Assembly (NCBI GenBank): GCA_019639255.1 | Contig: JAHBSF010000034.1 | Coordinates: 1 to 51,860 of the forward strand | Source: Acidobacteriota bacterium | Lineage (GTDB): Bacteria > Acidobacteriota > Blastocatellia > RBC074 | Reading direction: 5' to 3' | DNA: 51,860 bases | Program-made: the position numbers and the translations under genes | Notes under the pieces: model-generated | The model's database searches: none | Told to the model about the DNA's origin: nothing | What the model saw: the letters and a program-made list of their open reading frames with translations, nothing else | Shown: positions 18,102-28,252 of the stretch, in pieces | Numbering within the stretch: the first letter of the stretch is position 1 | Layout: each line of letters opens with the position of its first letter

Positions 18102-19826
18102 GTGCAGGGAAATTCCATCGTGAAATCAGTCGAATTGCTTTTGCTCATCATTCTGGTTTCCGCCGCCGCAGCGGTCATACCTAAAGCGGCATCCCGCGCC
18201 GCACAATCACCTTCCGGCGCCAAACCCGCAGTAGTGTTTGTCGAGGCGCCGCCGAGCGAAAGCAAAATAACGTGGGTGCACGACAACGGCCGGTCGGAGT
18301 TGCGGCATCTGCCGGAAACCTGCGGCGGGGGCGGGCTGTTTTTCGATTACGATAACGACGGCTGGATGGATATATACCTCGTAAACAGCGGTCCCTCGGA
18401 TTTCTTTACACCGAAAACGCCGCTGCGCAACGCTCTTTATCGCAACAACGGCGACGGGACGTTCACCGATGTGACGGAGAAAGCCGGAGTCGCGCTCGGC
18501 CGTATGGGGCATTTCGGCATGGGGGCGGCTGCCGCTGATTTCGACGGCGACGGCTGGCAGGATCTTTACGTTACCAACTACGGCGTAAACGTCCTGTTCC
18601 GCAACAACGGCGACGGAACGTTCACCGACGTTACGGAAAAAATGGGCGTGGCGGCGCCCAACTGGTCGACGTGCGCTACGTGGTTCGATTTCGACAACGA
18701 CGGCCGGCTCGATCTGTGGGTTTCGAGCTTCGTGGAATACAGCGCATCGGGCAACATCTTCTGCGGCGATAACCGGCTCGGGCGGCGTTATTATTGTATT
18801 CCGCGCGTATTCAAGCCGCGCCCGAGTTATCTGTTCCGCAACGACGGCGAAAAGTTTATAGACGTAAGCAAGAGTTCGGGCATAGCGCAATACCTCGGCA
18901 AGGCGTTCGGCGCAGTGGCTACGGACATTAACAACGACGGGCTTGTAGATCTTTTCGTAGCCAACGATACGCTCGCCAATTTTCTTTTTCTGAACCTGGG
19001 CAAGGGAAGGTTTGAAGAAATCGGGCTTGCAGCAGGAGTTGCGTACAGCGATTCAGGCAGTCCAAGGTCGGGGATGGGCGTGGACGCGGGGGATTACGAC
19101 GGCGACGGCTGGCAGGATCTTTTCGTGGCAAACATAGATCAGGAGCTGTTCAGTCTCTATCACAATCAGAAGGATTCGTCCTTTATAGACAAGCCCGGCG
19201 AAATTGCAACTGCTACGCGGTTGATGAGCGGTTGGGGGTTGAAGTTCTTCGATTACGACAACGATGGCGACCCGGATCTGATACTCGCCAACGGCCATCC
19301 CGATGATATGGTCGAGACGCAGTCTTCGCGCGTCAAATACAAAGAGCCGCTCCTTATGTTCGAAAACATCGACGGCAAGTACAAAAACGTCAGTGCACAA
19401 TCGGGCGAGGCTTTCAAAAAGGACTTTCCCGCGCGAGGACTTTCCGTAGGCGATTACGATAACGACGGCGATCTGGATTTGCTGATAATCAATAACGGCG
19501 AAGCGCCGCTGCTGCTGCGCAACGAGGGCGGAAACCGCGGTCGATGGACGGGGTTGCACCTGATTGGAAAGGCGAGCAATCCGGCCGCTGTGGGCGCAAT
19601 CATTACGTGGGAAGCGGGCGGAGTGAAGCGCAGTCGCTACAAGACGGGCGGCGGCAGCTATCTTTCATCGCACGATCCGCGCGAAATCCTCGGCATAGGC
19701 GCTGCGACGAAAATCGACCGTATAGAAATCAAATGGCCGAGCGGGAAGGTGGATCGTTTGGTAAATCCACCGCTCGGAAAATATATCAGGGTGGTCGAGG
19801 GGGATACGGTGACGTCCGGGAAGTGA
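18102..19826 (+). CDS. CRTAC1-family exported protein (FG-GAP/VCBS repeats plus ASPIC/UnbV domain)
   Basis: 574 residues from GTG 18102, with GGAG eight bases upstream lying in the element flank. A hydrophobic N-terminus (about residues 9-27) gives export. Seven calcium-binding DxDxDGxxD motifs are visible, for example [36 protein letters not shown] and DYDNDGDLD, consistent with a seven-bladed beta-propeller. The C-terminal 70 residues ([10 protein letters not shown]...IEIKWPSG) are an ASPIC/UnbV domain. These proteins often sit near multiheme cytochromes and TPR proteins in acidobacteria and planctomycetes; the function is unknown. Confidence 0.92.
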   Translation: MQGNSIVKSVELLLLIILVSAAAAVIPKAASRAAQSPSGAKPAVVFVEAPPSESKITWVHDNGRSELRHLPETCGGGGLFFDYDNDGWMDIYLVNSGPSDFFTPKTPLRNALYRNNGDGTFTDVTEKAGVALGRMGHFGMGAAAADFDGDGWQDLYVTNYGVNVLFRNNGDGTFTDVTEKMGVAAPNWSTCATWFDFDNDGRLDLWVSSFVEYSASGNIFCGDNRLGRRYYCIPRVFKPRPSYLFRNDGEKFIDVSKSSGIAQYLGKAFGAVATDINNDGLVDLFVANDTLANFLFLNLGKGRFEEIGLAAGVAYSDSGSPRSGMGVDAGDYDGDGWQDLFVANIDQELFSLYHNQKDSSFIDKPGEIATATRLMSGWGLKFFDYDNDGDPDLILANGHPDDMVETQSSRVKYKEPLLMFENIDGKYKNVSAQSGEAFKKDFPARGLSVGDYDNDGDLDLLIINNGEAPLLLRNEGGNRGRWTGLHLIGKASNPAAVGAIITWEAGGVKRSRYKTGGGSYLSSHDPREILGIGAATKIDRIEIKWPSGKVDRLVNPPLGKYIRVVEGDTVTSGK

Positions 19827-19867
19827 ACATAGACAATGGAACAATTCGGTTGTTCCATTGTCTGTTC
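19825..19867. terminator. Bidirectional terminator-like hairpin
   Basis: A 17-18 base-pair stem (AGACAATGGAACAA arm, TTCGG loop) sits exactly between the convergent CRTAC1 and symporter stop codons. Only a short T run follows. The GGAACAA/TTGTTCC words resemble the palindromic family, but it is much smaller. Confidence 0.7.
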
Positions 19868-19868
19868 T

Positions 19869-21431
19869 TTAATGCGCGGTCGATTTTTCCGCCCCGATGC
19901 CCGTATTAGCCCTGACTATCAGTTCATCGAATTTATCTTCCGCCTCCGGTTCCCGACCGATTAAAGTACCCAATACCGCGCCGATGAATCCAAGCGGAAT
20001 ACTGAGGATGCCGGGATTTTCGAGCGGGAAAATCGGCGGATCAAAAATCTTCACGCTCGGCCCAATCAGTATCAGAGCTATCGATGCAATCAACCCCGTT
20101 GCGAGTCCCGCGACGGCGCCCGTCGTATTGAATCTTCGCCAGAACACAGAAAACAGTATCACTGGAAGGTTTGCTGATGCCGCGACTGCAAACGCCAGGG
20201 CTACGAGAAATGCTACATTCGCCGTCGGCCCGAGCAGTATCGCAATTCCCATCGCCACCGCGCCGACTACAAATGCGGTGATGCGCGCCACGCGCACCTC
20301 TTCGCCGAGATCCTTCATCTTTCCGTGGTGAATGACGTTCGTATAAAAATCATGAGCGAATGAAGTCGATGCACTGATCGTCAACCCGGCCACTACTGCG
20401 AGAATGGTCGCAAAGGCGATCGCTGCAACAAAGGCAAAGAAAATTTCGCCGCCGAGTTCGCGCGCAAGCAGCGGCGCGCTCATATTCGTGCCTCCATTCG
20501 CCGCAATCGTATCCCTGCCTACAAGCGTTGCCGCGCCAAAGCCCAGAAATGTCGTAAGAATGTAAAACGTCCCTATGATTGCCATCGCCCATACGACGCT
20601 GGTGCGCGCGGTTTTTGCATCCGGCACCGTATAAAACCGCACCAGTATATGGGGCAAACCGGCAGTGCCGAAAATCAGCGCAAGACCGAGCGATATCAGA
20701 TCCAGCGCGCCGTAGGGCGGCTTGAACCGCAGCCCGGGTTGCAGGAAATCGCGCGTTACCTGCACTCCGTTTTCGGTGTAAGTGACGTGCGTCAGCGCTT
20801 CAAAAAACGACGGAAAGCTGAATTCGAAGCGCGACATCACAAATATGCTCAGCAGTATCGTGCCCGCCATCAGCAGTATCGCCTTGACGATCTGCACCCA
20901 GGTCGTCGCAAGCATTCCGCCGAATACGACGTAAATGATCATCAGCACGCCCACGCCGATGACCGCCGCTTCGTAACTCAGTCCCGAATCCTTGAGCAGC
21001 AGCGATACGAGCGCGCCGGCGCCTACCATCTGCGCGATCATATAAAACGTGCTGACCGTAAGCGTGCTCAGACTCGCCATTGCACGTACCGGGCGCGGGC
21101 TTAACCTGTAGGCCAGTACATCCGCCATCGTGTATTTCCCGGCGTTGCGCAGCGGTTCGGCGACAATCAGCAGGACCGTTAAATAGGCCACGAGCCAGCC
21201 GACGGAATACATAAAGCCGTCGTAGCCCTGAAAGGCGATTATTCCGGCGATTCCGAGGAAGGATGCGGCGCTCATGTAATCGCCCGCTACGGCGATGCCG
21301 TTTTGCCAGCCGGTTATTCTCCGGCCTGCGGCGAAGTATGCACTAGCGCCGCTCGATCGACGTGCTGCCCATCCCGTGATGCCGAGCGTTACGACGACAA
21401 AGGCGAGAAACATCACCAGCGCGATCGACAT
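19869..21431 (-). CDS. actP: Cation/acetate symporter, SSS family
   Basis: 520 residues with about 13 membrane segments. The N-terminal [20 protein letters not shown] stretch, the [11 protein letters not shown] motif and the [18 protein letters not shown] stretch are typical of ActP. It imports acetate or related short monocarboxylates with Na+ or H+. It begins 3 bases after the upstream DUF485 gene ends, the usual yjcH-actP pair. Pyruvate or propionate transport is an alternative. Confidence 0.9.
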   Translation of the reverse strand: MSIALVMFLAFVVVTLGITGWAARRSSGASAYFAAGRRITGWQNGIAVAGDYMSAASFLGIAGIIAFQGYDGFMYSVGWLVAYLTVLLIVAEPLRNAGKYTMADVLAYRLSPRPVRAMASLSTLTVSTFYMIAQMVGAGALVSLLLKDSGLSYEAAVIGVGVLMIIYVVFGGMLATTWVQIVKAILLMAGTILLSIFVMSRFEFSFPSFFEALTHVTYTENGVQVTRDFLQPGLRFKPPYGALDLISLGLALIFGTAGLPHILVRFYTVPDAKTARTSVVWAMAIIGTFYILTTFLGFGAATLVGRDTIAANGGTNMSAPLLARELGGEIFFAFVAAIAFATILAVVAGLTISASTSFAHDFYTNVIHHGKMKDLGEEVRVARITAFVVGAVAMGIAILLGPTANVAFLVALAFAVAASANLPVILFSVFWRRFNTTGAVAGLATGLIASIALILIGPSVKIFDPPIFPLENPGILSIPLGFIGAVLGTLIGREPEAEDKFDELIVRANTGIGAEKSTAH

Positions 21432-21434
21432 GGT

Positions 21435-21761
21435 TTACTCTCCTCGCCCCCAACTGCGGATCATCGAGATGATGCGTTCCACCATGCGGTCGAAGCGGCC
21501 CGCGGCCCGAACGTAAAAGGCGGCTATGGCCCAGGCCATAAAAAATTGCGAGAGCGCGAACAGATAGGCCAGATTGACCGGACCGAGTACCTTCTTTTCC
21601 ATCAACCGCGGCGCATAGCCCACAAGCACGGGCAGCGCGAAGTAATAAACGAGGAAAAAAATCGTAGCAGGGATGATGAATCGGCGTTTGGCTGAAAGCA
21701 GAGATTTGAACTCCGCAGTTTGAGCGACGCGCTTCCAGTCTGCGTCATCCAGCGGTTTCAT
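21435..21761 (-). CDS. DUF485 membrane protein, YjcH-like partner of ActP
   Basis: 108 residues from the ATG at 21761 with AAGGA upstream; the longer reading to 21839 runs into the palindromic element and is rejected. Two membrane segments (about 30-50 and 60-85) and the FKSLLSAKRRFIIPATIFFL start are typical of DUF485. It is encoded just before actP and probably assists that transporter. Confidence 0.85.
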   Translation of the reverse strand: MKPLDDADWKRVAQTAEFKSLLSAKRRFIIPATIFFLVYYFALPVLVGYAPRLMEKKVLGPVNLAYLFALSQFFMAWAIAAFYVRAAGRFDRMVERIISMIRSWGRGE

Positions 21762-21788
21762 GGGTGAGAGGGTCCTTTCAGGGAGGTA

Positions 21789-21904
21789 GGAGAGAAAACG
21801 GAACAAACGAAAAATGACTAAACAAACGAAAATATACAAAACCTACGGGGAAGTATTGTTTCCGTCTGTTCAGTGCTTTTTTGTTTGTTCCGTTATCTTT
21901 CTTC
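21789..21904. repeat. Palindromic intergenic element, copy 8 (diverged)
   Basis: About 116-bp imperfect inverted repeat between the DUF485 start and the transketolase stop (both genes minus strand). Outer arms contain ACGGAACAAAC and its complement; the inner part is less regular. Confidence 0.8.
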
Positions 21905-21905
21905 T

Positions 21906-23912
21906 TTATTTGCCAAGCACGCGTTTTGCCGTCGCCGCGATGTTGTCTGCGGTAAAGCCGAATTTGTCGAGCAGTACCGCTAACGGAGCCGAAGCGCCGA
22001 AACGGTCGATGCCGATGACCGCACCCGCATCGCCTACCCACTTTGCCCAACCAAACGTAGTCCCGGCCTCAACCGCTACACGGGCCCTGATTGCCGAGGG
22101 CAGCACGCTTTCGCGGTATTCCTCAGATTGTTTTTCAAACAACTCCCAACTCGGCATGCTGACTACACGGGTGCGGATGCCCTCAGCCGCAAGTTGATCC
22201 TGCGCGCCGACTGCGAGAGCCACTTCCGAACCCGTAGCGATGAGTATGACCTCGGGGGCGTCTTCGGCCGGATCGGAGAGGATGTAGCCGCCGCGCGCCG
22301 TGCCTTCGGCCGAGGCGTATCTGCTTCTGTCAAAGACCGGAAGCTTCTGCCGGGTTAGTGCAAGTGCCGTGGGGCCGTGTCGGTTTTCGATTGCAACGCG
22401 CCAGGCAACTGCGGTTTCGTTGGCGTCCGCCGGGCGTATCAGCGTCAGGTGCGGAACCGAACGAAGTCCGGCGAGCTGCTCTATGGGTTGATGCGTGGGA
22501 CCGTCTTCACCGAGCCCGATCGAATCGTGCGTATAAACGTAGATCGTTCCGAGGCCCATCATCGCGGCGAGGCGTGCGGGCGGGCGCATGTAATCGTAGA
22601 AAGCGAGGAATGTACCGCCGTAGGGAATCAGCGGATGCGTGAGCGCAATGCCGTTCATAATCGAGCCCATTGCGTGTTCGCGTACTCCGAAGTTGAAGTT
22701 GCGGGCGTCGCGCACCTCGGCTGAAAATTCGGCGAATCCCTGAAGGAACGTGTTGTTTGACGAACGCAGATCGGCCGAACCTCCGATGAGCATCGGCAGG
22801 TCTGCGGCGATTGCGTTGAGGGTTTTACCCGACGCCTCGCGCGTGGCCATCTGCGCTCCGGCGGGGAACTGGGGTATCTTCGATTGCCAGCCTTGGGGAA
22901 GTTCGCCCGAAGCCCAGTTGCGCCACTCGGCGGCTGCATCGGGAAACTCTTTTTCATAAGCCGCGAATTTTTCCGCCCACGCCGATTCGAGCTTTGCTCC
23001 GTTGTCTACCGCCTGGCGGAAATTCGCCAGCGCTTCATCGGGTACGTGGAAAGGTTCTTCGTAAGGCCAGCCGAGTTTCTCTTTCGTCAGCTTGACTTCG
23101 TCGACGCCGAGCGGTTCGCCGTGAGCCTTGTGCGTGCCGGCCTTGTTGGGGCTGCCGTACCCGATGATGGTTTTTGTCCGGATGAGCGAGGGGCGCGGAT
23201 CTGCTTTGGCCGCGGTGATCGCTTCATCGATTTCAGCGGTGTTGTGGCCGTCTACGGAAAGCACCTGCCAGCCGTAGCTTTCAAAACGGCGGGTCACATC
23301 TTCGGTGTAGGACATAGCTGTGCTGCCGTCGAGAGAGATGTTGTTGTCGTCGTAAAGAAACACAATGCGGCCGAGTTTGAGATGGCCTGCAAGCGATGCG
23401 GCTTCGGCTGCTACGCCCTCCATCAGGTCGCCGTCCGATACGATGGCGTAAACGTGGTAGTCAAACAGATCGCGGCCCGGACGATTGAAGCGCGCGGCCA
23501 GGAGTTCGGCGCCGATTGCAAGGCCGACGGCGTTGGCCAAGCCCTGACCGAGGGGGCCGGTAGTGGTTTCTACAGCGGGCGTGAGTTCGGATTCCGGATG
23601 GCCCGGAGTCATGCTGCCCCATTGGCGGAATTGTTTGAGCTGCTCCAAAGGGAAATCGTCGTAGCCCGTGAGGTAGAGCAGGGTATAGAGGAGCATCGAG
23701 CCGTGGCCTGCCGATAGCACGAATCTGTCGCGGTTGGCCCATCGCGGGTTTTTCGGATTGTGGCGCAGGTGGCGCGTCCACAGGACGTAGGCGGCGTCGG
23801 CGCATCCCAAAGGCAGCCCCGGATGACCGGAATTGGCCTTCTGCACTCCGTCTATGGAGAGCGTGCGAATGGTATTGATCGAGAGTTGGTCGAGCTGCGT
23901 CGGCTCAGGCAT
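21906..23912 (-). CDS. tkt: Transketolase
   Basis: 668 residues from ATG 23912, which has GAGGAG seven bases upstream; an in-frame start at 23945 is less likely. The enzyme transfers two-carbon units in the pentose phosphate pathway using thiamine diphosphate. Visible marks: [10 protein letters not shown] at the N-terminus, [14 protein letters not shown], the cofactor motif [10 protein letters not shown]...DDNNISLDG, and [16 protein letters not shown] in the pyrimidine-binding half. Length is normal and no key region is missing. It lies 30 bases after the DUF6941-like gene. Confidence 0.95.
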   Translation of the reverse strand: MPEPTQLDQLSINTIRTLSIDGVQKANSGHPGLPLGCADAAYVLWTRHLRHNPKNPRWANRDRFVLSAGHGSMLLYTLLYLTGYDDFPLEQLKQFRQWGSMTPGHPESELTPAVETTTGPLGQGLANAVGLAIGAELLAARFNRPGRDLFDYHVYAIVSDGDLMEGVAAEAASLAGHLKLGRIVFLYDDNNISLDGSTAMSYTEDVTRRFESYGWQVLSVDGHNTAEIDEAITAAKADPRPSLIRTKTIIGYGSPNKAGTHKAHGEPLGVDEVKLTKEKLGWPYEEPFHVPDEALANFRQAVDNGAKLESAWAEKFAAYEKEFPDAAAEWRNWASGELPQGWQSKIPQFPAGAQMATREASGKTLNAIAADLPMLIGGSADLRSSNNTFLQGFAEFSAEVRDARNFNFGVREHAMGSIMNGIALTHPLIPYGGTFLAFYDYMRPPARLAAMMGLGTIYVYTHDSIGLGEDGPTHQPIEQLAGLRSVPHLTLIRPADANETAVAWRVAIENRHGPTALALTRQKLPVFDRSRYASAEGTARGGYILSDPAEDAPEVILIATGSEVALAVGAQDQLAAEGIRTRVVSMPSWELFEKQSEEYRESVLPSAIRARVAVEAGTTFGWAKWVGDAGAVIGIDRFGASAPLAVLLDKFGFTADNIAATAKRVLGK

Positions 23913-23941
23913 GAATATCTCCTCGGGTCTGTTGTGTTGGT

Positions 23942-24367
23942 TCAATTGACGTGTGGACTTTCGGTCACGGGGTGCTGTTCGACGAGCATAACGGGCAGTA
24001 TCTTTTCGGCGAACAGCGAGGAATCGATGAGCACCTGCACTACGTGATTGCCCGTCTGCTGGAGGTTCAGATTGACGAAAACCGTAACGTTATCCGAGTA
24101 GCCGTCGGGCGGAACCGAAAAACTCGTGGGCTGCGAAACGGCGACGGTGTGCAGGCGATCGGGCGTGAGTATCCGCACTTCGTTCAGATACTGGCCCGCG
24201 CCGCGCCAGTGCGTGACGACTGCGAACTTGATCATGGTTACAGGCAGGCGCGGCACGACGACCTGATGCGTTACGCCCATAAGGCTCAGATGATTCGTCG
24301 CTTCAAAGCGCACATCTTCGCAAAAGAGCGTATAGGCGAGTTCGAGATTTTTGGATGAGGTGGTCAT
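23942..24367 (-). CDS. DUF6941-like protein of unknown function
   Basis: 141 residues from ATG 24367. It starts [20 protein letters not shown], and the LFCEDVR plus NHLSLMGV pattern recalls the DUF6941 family. No signal peptide or membrane segment. The fold looks beta-rich ([14 protein letters not shown]). It directly precedes the transketolase gene by 29 bases and is probably co-transcribed. No function is proposed. Confidence 0.7.
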   Translation of the reverse strand: MTTSSKNLELAYTLFCEDVRFEATNHLSLMGVTHQVVVPRLPVTMIKFAVVTHWRGAGQYLNEVRILTPDRLHTVAVSQPTSFSVPPDGYSDNVTVFVNLNLQQTGNHVVQVLIDSSLFAEKILPVMLVEQHPVTESPHVN

Positions 24368-24385
24368 AAGAGATTGAGAAGAGAA

Positions 24386-24469
24386 ACCGCGGAATAAGCT
24401 GAATAAAACGGAAATCGCGGAAAAGATCATATTCTTTCCGCGATTTCCGTTTTATTCAGCGCGTTCGGT
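24386..24469. repeat. Palindromic element, divergent subtype (copy 9)
   Basis: Core stem at about 24399-24426 and 24432-24459: arms of about 28 bases beginning CTGAATAAAACGGAAATCGC, nearly perfectly paired. Sequence differs strongly from the main family but has the same size and location type (between genes). It is followed on the minus strand by the ccsA stop. Confidence 0.85.
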
Positions 24470-24481
24470 GTACTCCCGAGT

Positions 24482-26089
24482 TCAGGCGTAAGAGTGAAGA
24501 CCCGGCAGCAGGTAACTGACGCCGAGATAAGTAAAGATGACGAGCAGGAAGCCGACGAGCGCGAAATACGCGCTGCGGCGGCCCGACCATCCGTGCGCTA
24601 TGCGCGTATGCAAATAACCGGCATACGCAAGCCACGCCACGAGTGCGCCCGTTTCCTTGGCGTCCCAGCCCCAGTAACGGCCCCACGACTCGTTGGCCCA
24701 TACAGCGCCCGTCACCAGCAGTATCGCAAGCCCGGCGAAGGCCGTGCCTACGGTCTTGTAGATGAGGTTATCGAGCTTTTCGAGCGCCGGCAGATTGGCG
24801 CGCACCGTTTCGGTGCGTATGCCGAACAGGACTACAAACAGCGTAGCGACAAACGCCGTAACGAGCGCCGCGAGTTCTACGGGATTGGATCGAACGCTGA
24901 ACACCATAAGGCTGCTGTTCTGGCCGAGCCAGGTTTGCGCGCCCTGGACGAGTTGATCTACGGGCATCTGCGCAGCGTTCGATTCGCCCGCCATCCATTC
25001 GCCGAGTCCGCGCAGTTGTGTAGCGGGAATGCCCGCGCCCACGCCCGTAGCGGTTTTCATTCCGTAATAAAGCCAGGCCAGCCCCGCCGCCTGGGTTGCG
25101 AGAGATGCGCGTATGGACAGATTGCCTATGCGCCCTGCCCTCTCGTTATTCTTGAAGAGGTAAAGGAGCAGGCACACTGTAGCCGTGACCATTAGCGCAA
25201 CGGTGGCTCCCACCCACAAACCCACGCCGGGCACTGCCGCGCGCAGCGGTTTGATCGTCATTACTCCGCCATCGCCCGGAATAACTGGAGTCAGGTTGTA
25301 GCTGAAACCGGCAAGGCTGAACGCGTTGCTGAAGTACAGAATGCTGGCAAGTACTGAAATGGCGACAGCCGCGGCCATGGCTTCGATCTTTACTCCGTCC
25401 TTTATGAGATAAAGGACCGAGATGGCGAAGCTCACGAGCGCTACGCCGTAGCTGAGCGATGCGACTCCTACGTGAATCGGACGCCAGTAGCTGTCGAGCA
25501 CCGGAGGCAGGTTGATGAATTCGTTGCCGATGAAGACGGCAAGCAGCAGCACCAAAGCCAGAAGCGGCATCGACACGGCGCCCACGAATCTGGCGTTCTG
25601 CCTGTGGCTTATGAGCAGCGTGGCGAACGCGGCGCCGAAGGCGAAGGCGAGCGACAGATCGTAGAGGTTGGCAAACGGGATATAGCTGAAGAACCACCAG
25701 TAATGGTATTCGCCGGTCAACTGATTCGTCATGCGAATCCAGTCTTCGCGTTCCCCGGCGGCTATCCAGCGCACGAGCCAACTCGAAAGGTTGAAGAAGA
25801 ATCCGAGCGAGGCTACCCATACGCCGAGTTTCTGTAGAAATCGGATAGGCGCCCAGAAATTGGTCGCAAGCGCGGCGGCGGCGATGATGTAGCAAAGCAG
25901 TCCGACCACGATCAGCGACCCGTCATCGGGCATCGCTGAGGGGCCGAGGCGTTTGCGGAGCACGACGACGGCGGCTGCGCCCAGAATGGGAAGTATGGCG
26001 GGCAAATAATTGAGCAGGCCGAACCGTTTGATGTCGATTTTCGGCGCGGCCGGAAGCGGTACATTGATGGATTTTGTCGCTTGACTCAT
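24482..26089 (-). CDS. ccsA: Cytochrome c maturation protein CcsA/ResC
   Basis: 535 residues from ATG 26089, with GGAGG seven bases upstream. Many membrane segments. The WWD heme-handling motif is visible near the C-terminus (about 467-490: ESWGRYWGWDAKETGALVAW), followed by conserved His in GYLHTR and IAHGWSG. With ResB it exports and attaches heme to apocytochromes c on the outer face of the membrane. The resB gene lies upstream on the same strand, separated by a 380-bp gap holding a composite palindrome. An upstream in-frame reading to 26305 enters that repeat and is rejected. Confidence 0.92.
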   Translation of the reverse strand: MSQATKSINVPLPAAPKIDIKRFGLLNYLPAILPILGAAAVVVLRKRLGPSAMPDDGSLIVVGLLCYIIAAAALATNFWAPIRFLQKLGVWVASLGFFFNLSSWLVRWIAAGEREDWIRMTNQLTGEYHYWWFFSYIPFANLYDLSLAFAFGAAFATLLISHRQNARFVGAVSMPLLALVLLLAVFIGNEFINLPPVLDSYWRPIHVGVASLSYGVALVSFAISVLYLIKDGVKIEAMAAAVAISVLASILYFSNAFSLAGFSYNLTPVIPGDGGVMTIKPLRAAVPGVGLWVGATVALMVTATVCLLLYLFKNNERAGRIGNLSIRASLATQAAGLAWLYYGMKTATGVGAGIPATQLRGLGEWMAGESNAAQMPVDQLVQGAQTWLGQNSSLMVFSVRSNPVELAALVTAFVATLFVVLFGIRTETVRANLPALEKLDNLIYKTVGTAFAGLAILLVTGAVWANESWGRYWGWDAKETGALVAWLAYAGYLHTRIAHGWSGRRSAYFALVGFLLVIFTYLGVSYLLPGLHSYA

Positions 26090-26121
26090 CGCGATCCTCC
26101 AGAACGAGAACGAACACTTAA

Positions 26122-26408
26122 AGCAGTTTCGATTTTGGTGCTCAGCACTCTGTAAACAAAGTTTTGAGTTTTTCAGCCGCAGCAGCGGCGAAAGATCTGT
26201 AGCCTGGTGCGTGAGCGCCAGGACAGTAGAAAAAGAACGTTTGAGCCCTGAAAGGGCGAAAGATCTTCCGCCCCTCCGGGGCTGGCGCCGCTTCTCTATA
26301 CTCACCCAGGGCTCGCCGCCCTGGGCTACAGATCTTTCGCCCCTCCGGGGCTGAATAACTCAAAAGAACTTAATTGACAGAGTACTGAACACCAAAATCG
26401 AAACCGCT
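26122..26408. repeat. Nested composite palindrome, copy A
   Basis: 287 bp in the resB-ccsA gap. Outer arms start AGCAGTTTCGATTTTGGTG and pair imperfectly over about 55 bases. Inside, GGCGAAAGATCTGTAGCC (26187-26204) pairs with its complement at 26324-26341. Within that lie short hairpins: one of the GCCCTGAAAGGGC type, one CCCTCCGGGG type and one CCCAGGG/CCCTGGG type. The inner module is nearly the same as in copy B. The remaining bases of the gap (26090-26121, 26409-26470) show nothing clear beyond the ccsA ribosome site. Confidence 0.92.
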
Positions 26409-26470
26409 GTAATACAGGGAATCAGAAGGAAATTACGGACTACAGGATTCCGACAATAGCACGACCCGAG

Positions 26471-28081
26471 TTATTCGGCGCCGCGAATCCGGGCGGCGAT
26501 TTTTTTCAGTTTGTCTTCGAAGCCGAGCCGGTTGCGGTTTGCGTCTCCGCCCATCGAAACCGCCCCGTCTTCGACAACTATCCACATCCGCTGATGCGAG
26601 AAGAAAAACACTGCAATCAGCATTACACAAAGCAGCAGAAAGCCGACATAAACCACCTTTACTCCCGGGTCGTACTGTATCGAGAGCATGTGCGCCTGCG
26701 GCACCTTCTCGAAATCCAGCAATGTAAACTGATAGCCGCCCGGATTGATGTAGGTTTGCGCGAGAAACGGGGCATTGCTTATTCGGCGTTGAAGGCTTTC
26801 GGTAAACGCCCACGCGTCGATTCGCTCGCCCGATGGTTTGCGCACATCCAGGTGCGCGGCCGGTCGCTCGAAGGTTTCCGCGCCCTGGCCTACGCCCACC
26901 CTGTTGTTGGCGTCAACGGTAAAGTCGGGATTGAACTCGAAGTAAGTGATGCGCGTGCCGTCCGACAGGCGAGCGTCGCCGTTGCGCGCCACGGTAACCT
27001 CTTCGCTTGCAGTGCTGCCGGGCGGGGTTACGAGCAGGCGGATTTCGCGCGCGCTGCCGAGATTCATAAACGAGGCCTGGAAGAAGCGGTAGCCGCGGTA
27101 ATCGTACGGCTTGTTCATGTGAATGAGCGCTTCGCGTTCCTCGTTGGTTTCCTTGTCGGTGATGCGCACGCGGGTAAGCCAGTCGAGGGTGTTTCCGGCG
27201 TCGATGCCCTTGTTTTTATCTATCAGCTTCTGCTGGATGTCCAGGCCCTCGATCGTGAACGGAAGTTCGAGGTCTACTCGGCCCACGGCGAACTGGTTGG
27301 TGGCGTTTTCGAGGTTGAATATCTGTTTGGCCATCTTGTCGCTGGTTTTGCCGGGTTCGACCCACATCCCGCCAGTGTGACCGCGGCTGGTGAGAAATCC
27401 GCCGGCGAAGATCGTGAGCAGGCCTATGTGGACGAAGTAAGCGCCGAGGCGGTTCCAGGCGCCTTTTTCGGCGAAGATAGTCGTGCGCGATTCTTCCTTT
27501 GTGATCCTGATCCGGAACTTGAAGGCGCGCGCCGCAGCCTTGGCCCGCTCGGTTAGTTGTTCGCGTCCGACGCCCGGCAGTTCAACCTTTTCCTTGAAGC
27601 GTTGCGCCAGCGTGAAGGTGGGCGAAGCGGTCAGCTTTTTGCGGCGTATGAAGCTCCACGCGGCCGGGAAGTGATCGATCGATGCGAGTATGATGTTCAG
27701 GCTCAGCAGCAGCAGCAGCAGGTTGAAATACCATACGTGGTAAATATCGAAGAACCCGAGATTGCCGAAAACGATCTTTTCCGCGGGCGTGAGTTCGGCG
27801 TAATATTTCGGGAAGGTTTCGAGCTCCACCTGCTGAATGAGCATGCCGATCATGCAGGCGATGATGAGCAGAACGAGTTGAATGATGCCGAACCGAACCG
27901 AACTGATCAGGTTGAGAAACGCATCAACGCCCCGGCCTACGGTCCACCGCGCGGGAGCCTTGACCGATGCGGCGCGTTTTGCCGATGAATCAGCGCCTGA
28001 AATGCCTGCGCTCCCTGCGGAAGCAGCGGGTTCGGAAGTCTGTTGATCAAGCGTTTCTGCCGACGAGTTTATTGGTGTCAT
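26471..28081 (-). CDS. resB: Cytochrome c maturation protein ResB
   Basis: 536 residues from ATG 28081 with GAAGG seven bases upstream. A hydrophilic 45-residue N-terminus precedes membrane segments at about 64-83, 117-134, 215-235 and near 475-500; a large extracytoplasmic domain lies between the last two, the ResB layout. It works with CcsA to ligate heme to CXXCH motifs. It lies upstream of ccsA on the same strand. Divergent from the rhomboid gene. Confidence 0.92.
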   Translation of the reverse strand: MTPINSSAETLDQQTSEPAASAGSAGISGADSSAKRAASVKAPARWTVGRGVDAFLNLISSVRFGIIQLVLLIIACMIGMLIQQVELETFPKYYAELTPAEKIVFGNLGFFDIYHVWYFNLLLLLLSLNIILASIDHFPAAWSFIRRKKLTASPTFTLAQRFKEKVELPGVGREQLTERAKAAARAFKFRIRITKEESRTTIFAEKGAWNRLGAYFVHIGLLTIFAGGFLTSRGHTGGMWVEPGKTSDKMAKQIFNLENATNQFAVGRVDLELPFTIEGLDIQQKLIDKNKGIDAGNTLDWLTRVRITDKETNEEREALIHMNKPYDYRGYRFFQASFMNLGSAREIRLLVTPPGSTASEEVTVARNGDARLSDGTRITYFEFNPDFTVDANNRVGVGQGAETFERPAAHLDVRKPSGERIDAWAFTESLQRRISNAPFLAQTYINPGGYQFTLLDFEKVPQAHMLSIQYDPGVKVVYVGFLLLCVMLIAVFFFSHQRMWIVVEDGAVSMGGDANRNRLGFEDKLKKIAARIRGAE

Positions 28082-28252
28082 TCCTTGACCTTCAATGCCA
28101 AACAAAACCATTTGCGGTGCGGAGACTGAAGTGTACCAGTTTGCGCTGCGGGCGTGCAACGGCGCAAAGCTTCGGCTACAATCCCGTTCCAATACGAAGA
28201 CGCATCATTGGTCTGACTGAACGAACAAACCGGCGAAACAAACGGGATAATC

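Noticed and set aside
26122-26408. Insertion sequence with terminal inverted repeats
   Set aside because: No transposase frame fits inside the 287-bp or 344-bp copies; at most these are non-autonomous elements.
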